DNA of 64,000 bases. Source: Vibrio tapetis subsp. tapetis. Its GTDB lineage: Bacteria; Pseudomonadota; Gammaproteobacteria; Enterobacterales; Vibrionaceae. Location of the stretch: the NCBI RefSeq assembly GCF_900233005.1, contig NZ_LT960611.1, positions 1,426,001-1,490,000 of the forward strand. The letters are read 5' to 3'. The translations under genes and the position numbers were made by a program. Below, in pieces: positions 8,998 to 17,053 of the stretch (position 1 is its first letter; every line of letters begins with the position of its first letter). The notes below the pieces were generated by a model, which was not told where the DNA came from, ran no database searches, and saw nothing but the letters and a program-made list of their open reading frames with translations.

Positions 8998-10308
8998 TTA
9001 ACGGATTTGAAGAATGTTCTGTTGTAGGCCGTTATGAACTTCAAGGGAACGGGAGTTCGCTTGGAAGTTACGCTGTGCAGAAATGAGATCCACCAGCTCT
9101 TGAGTCATATCGATGTTCGATTGCTCCAAAGTACCACTTGTTACCGTACCGTAAGAGCCTTTATTCGATTCACCCCAAGTCTTCTTGCCAGACAGTTGAG
9201 TCGTATCCCATTGGGTTCCGCCTTTCTTGTCTAGCCCTTGTTCATTGGCAACACGTACTAATGCTACACGGCCAAGGCTTACCGCTTCACCATTAGAGTA
9301 TGTCCCCATTACGGTTCCGTACTCATCGAAGTCAACTTTGGTTAAGAAGCCAGTAGTTGCGCCATCTTCGTTAAAGCGAACTAGCTCAAATGGAGCAGCG
9401 TATTGAGTCGCACCCATCTGATTCAACACCAGCGATTGATTACCATCAGCGCCATTAAGATCAATTGGGGTAGGGTTACCTTCACCAGCCAGAGGAACCG
9501 TTACAACATCGTTGCCACCATTCACACTCGCCAGCGTACCATCGTTGTTAAAACGAATGGTATGACCTACATGGCCAGTAGGCGTTGTCGCATCACCACC
9601 TTGAATACTTAACGGCTTTTCACCTTCAGAATCTGTCATGGTGTAGTACGACTGCCAAGTATTCGGCTGTGTTGCATCCTTCATGTAGTACGTTGTCATT
9701 TTGTACGACTGACCCATTGAGTCATACACCGTCGATGAAGTCGAACGGTTGTATGTTGTTGGATCAGTAATATCAAACTGCAACGGATCTTTTAGCTCAC
9801 CATCTGCGGGTAAGTTAACACTCAGCTCAACATTTTCTGTCGGTTTTGGTCGGCCATATTCTGCAGGTATATTTAGCGGCTCTGGCTCATAAGATGCCAC
9901 TTCACCATTTTCTGGGTTCACCTTATAACCTAATAGGTATTCTTCATTAGAAGTCACCATGTAGTTATCTTTATTAAGGTGGAACGCACCGTTACGAGTC
10001 AACTCATTTTGTTGCGGCTGCAATCTATCTTTGGAAACGGCAAAGTAACCTGTACCAGAGATACGCAAATCCATTGGGTTGTTAGTATAAATACTAGAAC
10101 CTTCATGAAATTGCTGAGCGACTTTACTTGCTTGAGCACCACCACCGGTAGCAGTCTTTGCATTGGTAAAAAGTGAATTCGAATAAACATCACCAAATTC
10201 CGCACGAGACTCTTTAAAGCCGTACGTGTTGGCGTTAGCAATGTTATTACTGGTTGTGTTTAAATCTAGTTGAGCGGAAGCAAGTCCACTAAGTGCAATA
10301 TATGACAT
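8998..10308 (-). CDS. flgE: Flagellar hook protein FlgE
   Basis: FlgE is the subunit of the hook, the universal joint between rod and filament. The 436-residue product starts MSYIALSGLASAQLDLNTTS and has the rod/hook signature NNIANANTYGFKESRAEF, a variable middle (Asn/Gly/Thr rich) and the C-terminal QELVDLISAQRNFQANSRSL motif. It lies 27 bases after flgD and is the last gene of the flgBCDE unit, followed by a strong terminator. Confidence 0.97.
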   Translation of the reverse strand: MSYIALSGLASAQLDLNTTSNNIANANTYGFKESRAEFGDVYSNSLFTNAKTATGGGAQASKVAQQFHEGSSIYTNNPMDLRISGTGYFAVSKDRLQPQQNELTRNGAFHLNKDNYMVTSNEEYLLGYKVNPENGEVASYEPEPLNIPAEYGRPKPTENVELSVNLPADGELKDPLQFDITDPTTYNRSTSSTVYDSMGQSYKMTTYYMKDATQPNTWQSYYTMTDSEGEKPLSIQGGDATTPTGHVGHTIRFNNDGTLASVNGGNDVVTVPLAGEGNPTPIDLNGADGNQSLVLNQMGATQYAAPFELVRFNEDGATTGFLTKVDFDEYGTVMGTYSNGEAVSLGRVALVRVANEQGLDKKGGTQWDTTQLSGKKTWGESNKGSYGTVTSGTLEQSNIDMTQELVDLISAQRNFQANSRSLEVHNGLQQNILQIR

Positions 10309-10335
10309 TCCAAAATCTCCTATCTAGCTAGCGTT

Positions 10336-11046
10336 TTACGCCTTACCTACTTCTAGTACTTCAGCGAGTCGAACTGGCGAATCAAAGCCAGCCAGATTGA
10401 GCAGTACATTCCCATCACCTTTACCTAAGAGCACGCTATTCACGTTTGCGTAAGTCGAAACTTCGAATTCGCGTGTCTCTCCGTCAAGCAAGCCACCAGC
10501 TTTCACTTTGTACTTGCCACCCGGCAATGGATTACCGTTTTCATCTAATCCGTCCCATTCCACCTTTGCATCGCCTGAAGGTTTAGCACCCACATCTAAT
10601 GTACGGATCAATTGGCCTTGAGCGTCTTCAATACGAACAAATAAATTGTCCAGTGCTTGAGGAACCTTAACCATTGCCGACATTCCAGCGTTCTCAGGTT
10701 TAATGCCCGCAGCACCAGGAACTAACACGTCACGCCCAACAAGTGATGAAGCTTGCAGAGCCTGATTAGAAGTCATAGATGAATTCAAACTTTCGAATTG
10801 AGTGTTCATCTTCCCGATACCATCGACGGTCGCAAATGAAGCCATTTGCGCAATCATCTGGTCATTGCTGACCGGCTTAAAAGGGTCTTGCTGAGCAAGC
10901 TGTTTGGTAAGCAAAGACAGAAAATCTTCTTGGTTGAGATCATTCTGCCCCGTTTGCGCTTCCGCAGGCTTATTCTTTTCTTGCAAGCTTTTAAGCTGAT
11001 CAACATAGGACAAGCCGCTCTGACCAACATTATCTATTCCGGCCAT
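10336..11046 (-). CDS. flgD: Flagellar hook-cap scaffold protein FlgD
   Basis: FlgD caps the growing hook and is needed for FlgE assembly but is absent from the finished flagellum. The 236-residue product has the N-terminal motif NQEDFLSLLTKQLAQQDPFK (residues about 39-58) and a FlgD Ig-like domain with VEWDGLDENGNPLPGGKYKV. Length is typical. It lies 11 bases after flgC in the flgBCDE unit and has an AGGAGG-like ribosome site (TAGGAGGTAACGTC before the ATG). Confidence 0.97.
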   Translation of the reverse strand: MAGIDNVGQSGLSYVDQLKSLQEKNKPAEAQTGQNDLNQEDFLSLLTKQLAQQDPFKPVSNDQMIAQMASFATVDGIGKMNTQFESLNSSMTSNQALQASSLVGRDVLVPGAAGIKPENAGMSAMVKVPQALDNLFVRIEDAQGQLIRTLDVGAKPSGDAKVEWDGLDENGNPLPGGKYKVKAGGLLDGETREFEVSTYANVNSVLLGKGDGNVLLNLAGFDSPVRLAEVLEVGKA

Positions 11047-11057
11047 GACGTTACCTC

Positions 11058-11474
11058 CTATTGACCCATCTGCAGCGTACGCAGCAGCATTTGTTTACTT
11101 GCATCTGCAACTTGAACATTCGTTTGATACGCTCTCGATGCAGAAATCATGTTTGCCATTTCTTCCATCACATTGACGTTTGATTTGAAGATGAATCCTT
11201 CGTCATTCGCCAATGGATGCTCTGGGTTGTACTCTGAACTCAGTGGTTTATCACTTTCAACAATACCTAACACTTTTACCGGAACGTTATGGTCACGGTT
11301 GTATTTCGCCTTATTTAATTCAGCACCAAATACCGCATGACGCGCTTTGTATGTTTGCTCAGCAGAGCTACTAACACTATTGGCGTTAGCTAAGTTACTT
11401 GAGGTTGTGTTTAGACGAACAGATTCAGCGCTCATGGCAGAACCGGTCACATTGAATACATTAAATAAGCCCAT
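11058..11474 (-). CDS. flgC: Flagellar proximal rod protein FlgC
   Basis: FlgC is a proximal rod subunit. The 138-residue product starts MGLFNVFNVTGSAMSAESVR and carries the rod signature TSSNLANANSVSSSAEQTYK, with the C-terminal SNVNVMEEMANMISASRAYQ motif. Length matches the family (about 134-138). It starts 5 bases after the flgB stop, suggesting translational coupling. Confidence 0.97.
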   Translation of the reverse strand: MGLFNVFNVTGSAMSAESVRLNTTSSNLANANSVSSSAEQTYKARHAVFGAELNKAKYNRDHNVPVKVLGIVESDKPLSSEYNPEHPLANDEGFIFKSNVNVMEEMANMISASRAYQTNVQVADASKQMLLRTLQMGQ

Positions 11475-11479
11475 CTAAA

Positions 11480-11875
11480 TTACTCCCCTTTTAGTGCTTT
11501 CGTTAAATTCTTAAACTTACTGCCTAAGAAATCGAGCGAAGCCTGATGACGAATTTGGTTTTGCATAAACAAGTTACGCTCCAAATCTACGTCGACTGTG
11601 TTCCCATCCCCTGTATCAGGTTGGGTTGGTATGCGGTACAAAGTATCCCCAGTAAAATTAGTAGTGGCACCAATATGCCGACCATCGGTACGATTAAGAC
11701 CAAAACTTGCCCCCGACTTTGCCGCTTGCAACGATTTATCAAAATCCATGCCTTTCGCTTTAAAGCCAGGCGTGTTCGATTGAGCAATGTTGGTAGAAAT
11801 CACCTCTGCATTGCGCTCTCGTAAGCCCACCGTGTGCTGGTGAACCCCTAATGCTTTATCAAACGAAATAGCCAT
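11480..11875 (-). CDS. flgB: Flagellar proximal rod protein FlgB
   Basis: FlgB is a proximal rod subunit at the base of the axial structure. The 131-residue product starts MAISFDKALGVHQHTVGLRE and contains the rod signature ISTNIAQSNTPGFKAKGMDF. It is the first gene of the flgBCDE unit, with a sigma-54 box 45-60 bases upstream of the ATG. Confidence 0.97.
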   Translation of the reverse strand: MAISFDKALGVHQHTVGLRERNAEVISTNIAQSNTPGFKAKGMDFDKSLQAAKSGASFGLNRTDGRHIGATTNFTGDTLYRIPTQPDTGDGNTVDVDLERNLFMQNQIRHQASLDFLGSKFKNLTKALKGE

Positions 11876-11919
11876 ATATTGCCTCTACTAAAAAGAACTG
11901 ACTTACCTAAGATAAAGAA

Positions 11920-11935
11920 TGCAATCTATATGCCA
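11920..11935 (-). promoter_or_regulatory. Sigma-54 promoter of flgBCDE
   Basis: The minus strand reads TGGCATATAGATTGCA with perfect -24 GG and -12 GC elements and spacing. The predicted start is near 11909, about 33 bases before the flgB ATG. The rest of the gap to cheR holds the cheR terminator. Confidence 0.88.
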
Positions 11936-12046
11936 ACTTAACTAAGTTCTCATATAACCAATTCAATACCTACATAGACTATTAGCAATTATTAAGCCAA
12001 TAGGTAGGTGAATAGAGAAAAAATGACGAGAGGTCTAGATTCAGAC

Positions 12047-12075
12047 GAAAAAAAGCTAGGTAAGATACCTAGCTT
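12047..12075 (-). terminator. Intrinsic terminator after cheVR
   Basis: Minus strand: a 9-bp perfect stem (AAGCTAGGT / ACCTAGCTT, 5-base loop) followed by a T-run of about eight bases, 36 bases past the cheR stop. Confidence 0.85.
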
Positions 12076-12110
12076 CTATAAAGATGAATGTGTTGAGCAA
12101 ACTCTTTTGA

Positions 12111-12941
12111 CTAACTTTTCAGCTTGTAAATAATGCCTGGATTACAACGAACCATATCAAAACGGTCCGTCAAGCCTGTCAGTGACTCTGATGCACCTAA
12201 TAATAGGTATCCACCAGGGTTCAGACAGCCGGCCATTTGATTCAGTACTTTGGATTTCATATCCGGAGAAAAGTAAATTAACACGTTACGACAAAAGATG
12301 ATGTCGAACTTACCAAGTAAGGCATAGCTGTCCATCAAGTTTTGTGGGCGAAAGTTCACCATACGCTTTACGTTGTCTTTGACTTTCATCTTGCCATCAC
12401 CCGCATCTTCGAAGAAAGTGCGACGGCGCTCCGGTGAAAGGCCACGACCTAAAGCTAGGTTATCGTAAACACCCGCGCGACACATATCTAACATGCTAGA
12501 AGAGATATCGGTCGCCGTTATCGCTACATTTGGTAGCATACCCGGCTTACGTTGCTGAGTTTCCGTAATCGTCATGGCGATTGAGTAAGGTTCTTGGCCT
12601 GAAGAGCTCGCCGCAGACCAAATTTTAATTGGTCTTTTGTTGGCAGCAACTTCTGGCAGCAGTTTTTCAGACAACACAGCAAACGGATAGCTATCACGGA
12701 ACCATAAGGTTTCGTTCGTTGTCATCGCATCAACTGCCGCGACTCTTAACTCACGGTTTCGCCCTGTTACGACATCGCGTAACAAATCAGATAATGAACC
12801 TAATTTAAACTTGTTAACCAGCGGGCTTAATCGGCTTCGAACCAAATATTGCTTACTGTCTCCCAAGACAATCCCACATTGGGACTCAAGAAAACGGCTG
12901 AAATCGCGATACTCTTGATCACTTATAGTTATAGCTGTCAT
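12111..12941 (-). CDS. cheR: Chemotaxis protein methyltransferase CheR
   Basis: CheR transfers methyl groups from S-adenosylmethionine to glutamates of chemoreceptors, setting adaptation. The 276-residue product has the all-helical N-terminal CheR domain (residues about 1-75) and the SAM-binding domain, with VDAMTTNETLWFRDSYPF, IWSAASSSGQEPYSIAM and DIIFCRNVLIYFSPDMK visible. Length is typical. It follows cheV by 11 bases and ends at a strong terminator, so cheV-cheR form a two-gene operon at the flagellar locus, as in other vibrios. Confidence 0.96.
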   Translation of the reverse strand: MTAITISDQEYRDFSRFLESQCGIVLGDSKQYLVRSRLSPLVNKFKLGSLSDLLRDVVTGRNRELRVAAVDAMTTNETLWFRDSYPFAVLSEKLLPEVAANKRPIKIWSAASSSGQEPYSIAMTITETQQRKPGMLPNVAITATDISSSMLDMCRAGVYDNLALGRGLSPERRRTFFEDAGDGKMKVKDNVKRMVNFRPQNLMDSYALLGKFDIIFCRNVLIYFSPDMKSKVLNQMAGCLNPGGYLLLGASESLTGLTDRFDMVRCNPGIIYKLKS

Positions 12942-12952
12942 TCAGTTCTCTA

Positions 12953-13879
12953 TTAATTATTTACCGCGGCTTTTACTGCTGAACCCAATTCATCTGGATT
13001 GAATTTCGCAATAAACTCATTTGCCCCTACACGCTCTACCATGGCTTGGTTAAATACACCACTTAACGAAGTGTGTAAGATCACGTGTAAGTTTTTAATA
13101 TCGGCGTTTCTTCTGATCTCTGCCGTTAAAGTGTAGCCGTCCATTTCTGGCATTTCAATGTCAGAAATTACCAGCGAGATCTGTTCGTAAATACTGCCTT
13201 CAGCTGCCATCTCAACCAATTTATCATACGCTTCTTTGCCATCTTTCACGGCAATGGCTTCAAATCCTATCGATTCAATAGCACGCTGAACTTGCTTACG
13301 GGCAACCGTAGAATCATCTGCAATCAGAATTTTTCGGACAATATTTTTATCGCTTTGAATTTCTGCAATTTCTTCTTTTAGCTCTTCACTCATGGTTTCA
13401 TCAACCGGAGAGATTTCAGCCAAGATTTTTTCTACATCCAGGATTTCAACTAGCTCGTTATCAATATTCGTCACGGCCGTTAGGTAGTGAGCTTTACCGG
13501 CACCTTCCGGTGGAGGAAGAATAGACTCCCAGTGCATATTGATGATACGTTCTACTTTCGTAACCAAGAAACCTTGAATAGTTCGGTTGAACTCAGAAAT
13601 AACAACAAAACATTTATCAATGTCGGTTGTTGGTCTGCCGCCAGTAGCTAAACTTAAATCAATGACCGATACTGTTTGACCACGAATATGCGCAACACCT
13701 TTAACTAAAGGGTGTAGATTAGGCATAGAAGTGAGCTTAGGGCACTGAAGAACTTCTTTAACTTTAAAGACATTAATGCCATAACGTTGACGTCCCATTA
13801 GACGAAACGTTAATAGCTCTAATCGGTTTTGACCGACGAGTTGCGTGCGTTGATTCACTGAATCAAGAATGCCCGTCAT
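12953..13879 (-). CDS. cheV: Chemotaxis coupling-receiver protein CheV
   Basis: CheV couples receptors to CheA and has its own phosphorylatable receiver, giving an added adaptation route. The 308-residue product has a CheW-like domain (about 18-160) and a response-regulator domain (about 183-305) with acidic pocket D188/D189, phosphoacceptor Asp240 in LVISDIEMPEMDGY and Lys near FIAKFNPDEL. It is divergent from flgA, with a gap of about 100 bases that holds both promoters; I see no clear sigma-54 or sigma-28 box there. Confidence 0.96.
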   Translation of the reverse strand: MTGILDSVNQRTQLVGQNRLELLTFRLMGRQRYGINVFKVKEVLQCPKLTSMPNLHPLVKGVAHIRGQTVSVIDLSLATGGRPTTDIDKCFVVISEFNRTIQGFLVTKVERIINMHWESILPPPEGAGKAHYLTAVTNIDNELVEILDVEKILAEISPVDETMSEELKEEIAEIQSDKNIVRKILIADDSTVARKQVQRAIESIGFEAIAVKDGKEAYDKLVEMAAEGSIYEQISLVISDIEMPEMDGYTLTAEIRRNADIKNLHVILHTSLSGVFNQAMVERVGANEFIAKFNPDELGSAVKAAVNN

Positions 13880-13980
13880 ATGCGCATCTCCATCTCAAGC
13901 ATTTTTAGTAAAGTATTTAACCCAACACTGACTACAAAACATACAATTACAAAATAACGTATTATAAGGTGTTTTTCTGT

Positions 13981-14700
13981 ATGCAATCTATATCTAAGTG
14001 TAGAGCTTTCTATCGAAATTTTGCTAAATCTATCGGCTTTTGTTCAATTTTCTTTAGCCTTTTGTGCAGTGCAGCAACAGAACAGCAACTGGATATGATC
14101 AAATATGCTGCTCAAGATCACGTGTTAAGCACATACCAAGTTGCAGCGAATGACCAGTTGTCCGTTACAGCGGCGGATGTTGATAGCCGTATTAGAGCAA
14201 CAGATTGCCCTGAGCCTCTCACGACGTCATCACCTTCTAGCAGCCGCTCATCAACCAATGTTACGGTACTCGTCCAATGCGAAGCCGATAATTGGCGTAT
14301 TTATGTACCTGTACGCGTATCGCTTCTTAGACCATTAGTTACTGCACTACGACCACTCTCGCGTGGAGAATTAGTCAGTAACAGTGATATTAGCATATCT
14401 TTGATAGAACAACGCGCTTATCGTCGATTTGGTTTCAATCAAACGAATCAAGTTGTTGGCGCTAAACTTAAAAGAAATGTACGCCAAGGAGATGTCATCG
14501 AACAAGGTGATATCTGTGTGGTATGCCGTAATGAAACCGTGGTAATTAAGGCCGTGAAAGGTGGGCTCGTCATCACAACAAAAGGAACCGCGCTGTCAGA
14601 TGGGTCAAGCGGTGAGCAAGTTAGGGTGAAAAATAAGAAATCTAGTCGTATAATTGATGGTATAGTAACTGGAATTGCAGAAGTAACAGTCAACTTCTAA
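13981..14700 (+). CDS. flgA: Flagellar P-ring assembly chaperone FlgA
   Basis: FlgA is a periplasmic chaperone for P-ring assembly by FlgI. I start it at the ATG (MQSISKCRAFYRNFAK), 10 bases after an AAGGT site; an in-frame GTG 12 bases earlier is the alternative. A signal peptide (about 1-32, hydrophobic SIGFCSIFFSLLCSAA) leads into the FlgA/SAF domain with LRPLSRGELVSNSDISISL and the C-terminal GEQVRVKNKKSSRIIDGIV motif. Length 239 is usual. It is followed by flgM after 129 bases, which has its own promoter. Confidence 0.95.
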   Translation: MQSISKCRAFYRNFAKSIGFCSIFFSLLCSAATEQQLDMIKYAAQDHVLSTYQVAANDQLSVTAADVDSRIRATDCPEPLTTSSPSSSRSSTNVTVLVQCEADNWRIYVPVRVSLLRPLVTALRPLSRGELVSNSDISISLIEQRAYRRFGFNQTNQVVGAKLKRNVRQGDVIEQGDICVVCRNETVVIKAVKGGLVITTKGTALSDGSSGEQVRVKNKKSSRIIDGIVTGIAEVTVNF

Positions 14701-14759
14701 TGAAATTCAGGCACGTTTACCACCACGCAAGTGATAGCAAAATTAGAACAAAAATATAT

Positions 14760-14786
14760 TAAAGTTTTGTTTTAGACTGTCGATAT
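14760..14786 (+). promoter_or_regulatory. Sigma-28 (FliA) promoter of flgMN
   Basis: The sequence TAAAGTTT, 11 bases, GTCGATAT matches the sigma-28 consensus TAAAGTTT-N11-GCCGATAA with two or three changes in the -10. It lies 43 bases before the flgM ATG. FlgM inhibits sigma-28, so this would be a feedback promoter, as known in other polar-flagellated bacteria. Confidence 0.8.
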
Positions 14787-14829
14787 CATTTGTATAGGTT
14801 CACTATCATTTGCGAATAAGGTTCAAACT

Positions 14830-15141
14830 ATGGCAGGCATTGATCAACTCAGGTCCGGACAAACGGTGGCAACGAGTCGCCCCCAGACTCGTACAGATTC
14901 AAGCGCTACGTCGCGTTCTGATTCTGTCGCCGAATCTAAAGGCGGTAAAGACGCTGTATCGCTAAGCCAAGAAAGCAAAGCGATTGGCCAACTTCATCAA
15001 TCTATGGCTTCCGAGCCAAGCTTTGATAGCGCAAAAGTTGCAGCTATTAAAGAAGCGATTGCTAATGGCTCTTATACGGTTAATCCGGAAAAGCTTGCCG
15101 AAAGCATGATGAAACATGAAGACGATCTAGCAGGACTGTAA
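14830..15141 (+). CDS. flgM: Anti-sigma-28 factor FlgM
   Basis: FlgM binds sigma-28 (FliA) and is exported through the finished hook, releasing late flagellar transcription. The 103-residue product starts MAGIDQLRSGQTV, has a Ser/Thr-rich disordered N-terminal half and a C-terminal sigma-binding domain with KDAVSLSQESKAIGQLHQ and VAAIKEAIANGSYTVNPEKL (residues about 69-88). An AAGG site lies before the ATG. It forms an operon with flgN, 34 bases downstream. Confidence 0.96.
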   Translation: MAGIDQLRSGQTVATSRPQTRTDSSATSRSDSVAESKGGKDAVSLSQESKAIGQLHQSMASEPSFDSAKVAAIKEAIANGSYTVNPEKLAESMMKHEDDLAGL

Positions 15142-15175
15142 TGATAGTTGCAGTCCTGCTATTTTAAGATAACTT

Positions 15176-15601
15176 ATGGCCAGCCTAACCAGTTTACTTG
15201 AATACCAAGTTCAAAATGCTCAGTCCTTATCGGATTTGCTCGAGCTAGAAAAAATAGCCATTGCTAACCGTATCGCAACTGATATCGAAGCCATTGCTAA
15301 AGACAAACTCGCTCTTATTAGTTTGCTTCAACAAACTGATCGGCGCATTTCAGAACATCAAGATATCGAACAACTCACTTCCGTTCAACAATACTCAGAT
15401 CGCGTCTCGCACATCCAATCCATCGTCCATGATTGTCAGCAAATGAATGACATTAATGGTGAAGCTTTACAGCGTGCTCAGCTGAGTTTCAATAAATTAA
15501 ACAACTTGATGCAGCAAAGCCGAGGAAAAATCGGTATGACTTATAATGCTGACGGCCAAACACATACCATCTCAACGCTAGGCACTAACATAAAAGCCTA
15601 A
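15176..15601 (+). CDS. flgN: Flagellar export chaperone FlgN
   Basis: FlgN is the cytoplasmic chaperone that delivers FlgK and FlgL to the export gate. The 141-residue product is helical and coiled-coil rich (LLEYQVQNAQSLSDLLELEK at residues 6-25) and ends with a flexible tail, as in the family. Sequence is weakly conserved in FlgN proteins; position after flgM and size are the main evidence. A heptamer repeat begins 8 bases after its stop. Confidence 0.92.
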   Translation: MASLTSLLEYQVQNAQSLSDLLELEKIAIANRIATDIEAIAKDKLALISLLQQTDRRISEHQDIEQLTSVQQYSDRVSHIQSIVHDCQQMNDINGEALQRAQLSFNKLNNLMQQSRGKIGMTYNADGQTHTISTLGTNIKA

Positions 15602-15606
15602 CGCTC

Positions 15607-15646
<40 letters not shown>

Positions 15647-15680
15647 ACAAAAGCTTATCGCCACTTTATCTTAAGATATT

Positions 15681-15711
15681 AAAAAAGCGGCAAATCATTC
15701 GATTGCCGCTT
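15681..15711 (-). terminator. Terminator after flgOP, possibly shared with flgMN
   Basis: A 9-bp stem (AAGCGGCAA / TTGCCGCTT, 9-base loop) is followed on the minus strand by a T-run of about six bases, as needed after flgP. On the plus strand it lies after flgN but lacks a clear T-run. Two more CGGCAA words (15713-15731) adjoin it. Confidence 0.65.
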
Positions 15712-15802
15712 ATTGCCGAGTTTTGCCGCTTCTCTGGAGATGAAAAGAACAACAAAACAGCTAATGTATCGCTTATCTAATCAAAGGCAGAGCCTGAAGT
15801 GA

Positions 15803-16228
15803 TTAAAATAGTGTTGTCTGCTTCTTAACTGGCACTTGCTGAACATCACCATAATCTTTAAATCGATCCATTTTGTCCATATCGAGACTTAGCTCAGTCA
15901 CATAGTTATCGCCAACCGCATAACTGCGGAGCACTTGTGCACCTCGAATTACCCCATCAACCGATCCTGTCGTTAGCTCTCGGCCTAAGCGGGTATCCTC
16001 AATATCAGAACGGGCACTAACTCTAAGCCCATATACTTGTTCGGCCAATTCGCGGTAGGCATCAACTTTAGATGCTCTCATCGCTCTAACTTGTTGTTCT
16101 TCTACTGAACGGCCTTTTTGTTCACTTATGCTTGCATACCCTACCGCCATCAATAAGTTATCTTCTTTATTTAACGGCTGGCAACCAACAGCAATCAATG
16201 CAAACGCAATCATCATTAACTTTTTCAT
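15803..16228 (-). CDS. flgP: Flagellar outer-membrane lipoprotein FlgP
   Basis: FlgP is an outer-membrane lipoprotein needed for a functional sheathed polar flagellum in Vibrio, part of the outer ring structures with FlgO and FlgT. The 141-residue product is started at MKKLMMIAFALIAVGCQPL (an in-frame GTG 9 bases earlier is unlikely) and has a lipobox ending at Cys16. The LPP20-type core (EEQQVRAMRASKVDAYRELA, then EQVYGLRVSARSDIEDTRLG) is visible. It follows flgO by 28 bases in a two-gene operon. Confidence 0.93.
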   Translation of the reverse strand: MKKLMMIAFALIAVGCQPLNKEDNLLMAVGYASISEQKGRSVEEQQVRAMRASKVDAYRELAEQVYGLRVSARSDIEDTRLGRELTTGSVDGVIRGAQVLRSYAVGDNYVTELSLDMDKMDRFKDYGDVQQVPVKKQTTLF

Positions 16229-16256
16229 TTCTCTCACCTATTCTCTCAATTCTTTC

Positions 16257-16892
16257 TTACGGGCGTAAAATAATTGAATTTGGATATTTTAGAGTTGGAT
16301 CAGATCGAATTAACACGCCATCTTGTGTACGGATACTATTAAGCGTTTCCAAGTCACGACCAATTCGATCTTCTGGCAAGAAGCCTTGTGCGGTAGCAAC
16401 TACGATACGAGTTTGCATACCAACAACACGAGCATTAATAAGCACACCGCCATCTTGACGTAACATTGTGCCCGTCAGCACATACTTAACATCCTGCTCC
16501 TCAGCCAGCTCTTTCCAGTCTCTGCTAAAGGCGAAATCACCTTCATTAGTGACTCGGATAGACCCTGTAGTTTTAAAGTCCACAACTTTAAAACCACGAC
16601 GCTGGAATTGGTGGATAAAACCTTCAGAAACTGAGTTACCGAGCCAATTCGTTGTATCCATATTTTGCAAGTCAACAAATGAGGTGACGGCAATTGGGGT
16701 TCGAGCAGAAACGCTGGTATTAGAGAGAATTAACTCTTCAGCTAAGCTTTCTACAAAGAAGTCCATCGTATGACGAGGTGTATCCATTAGCATAAATCGA
16801 CTGCCAGAATACGTATCTTTACCGTTATAGATGGGTGAAAAAGCACACGATGACAGAAGCATCGCCATTGCTATTACAAGCCATTTATTCAT
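16257..16892 (-). CDS. flgO: Flagellar outer-membrane lipoprotein FlgO
   Basis: FlgO is an outer-membrane protein required for flagellar stability and motility in V. cholerae. I start it at MNKWLVIAMAMLLSSC, 211 residues, because the CCGGAG site lies 9 bases before this ATG and directly abuts the ATG three codons earlier. The lipobox ends at Cys16. The FlgO domain is seen in VTSFVDLQNMDTTNWLGNSV and SEGFIHQFQRRGFKVVDFKT. It is first in the flgOP operon and divergent from flgT across a 161-base gap. Confidence 0.93.
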   Translation of the reverse strand: MNKWLVIAMAMLLSSCAFSPIYNGKDTYSGSRFMLMDTPRHTMDFFVESLAEELILSNTSVSARTPIAVTSFVDLQNMDTTNWLGNSVSEGFIHQFQRRGFKVVDFKTTGSIRVTNEGDFAFSRDWKELAEEQDVKYVLTGTMLRQDGGVLINARVVGMQTRIVVATAQGFLPEDRIGRDLETLNSIRTQDGVLIRSDPTLKYPNSIILRP

Positions 16893-16920
16893 TATCTTCA
16901 TCTCCGGGTTTACTGAGTGT

Positions 16921-16960
16921 TATTGTTCCAAATACTGTAAACTTACAAGTTGGAACAATA
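16921..16960. promoter_or_regulatory. Perfect inverted repeat between flgO and flgT
   Basis: A perfect 10-bp inverted repeat, TATTGTTCCA ... TGGAACAATA, with a 20-base spacer, fills the middle of the divergent gap. The right arm forms part of the sigma-54 candidate for flgT; the left arm lies about 20 bases upstream of flgO. It looks like a shared operator. Confidence 0.6.
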
Positions 16961-16966
16961 CTTGCT
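16951..16966 (+). promoter_or_regulatory. Candidate sigma-54 promoter of flgT
   Basis: The plus strand reads TGGAACAATACTTGCT. The -24 GG, -12 GC and spacing fit; one core base differs (TGGAAC for TGGCAC). The predicted start near 16977 leaves a 77-base leader. Confidence 0.6.
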
Positions 16967-17053
16967 TTTCTTAATGTGCCGAAAAAGAAAAACACCACCA
17001 AAATCTACTACCTAAATATTAAGCAATAAACGTACCCAAATGGTAAGTGAGTC

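Noticed and set aside
16902..17053. Sigma-54 promoter for flgO on the minus strand (CGGCACATTAAG...)
   Set aside because: The GC element is three bases too far from the GG element.
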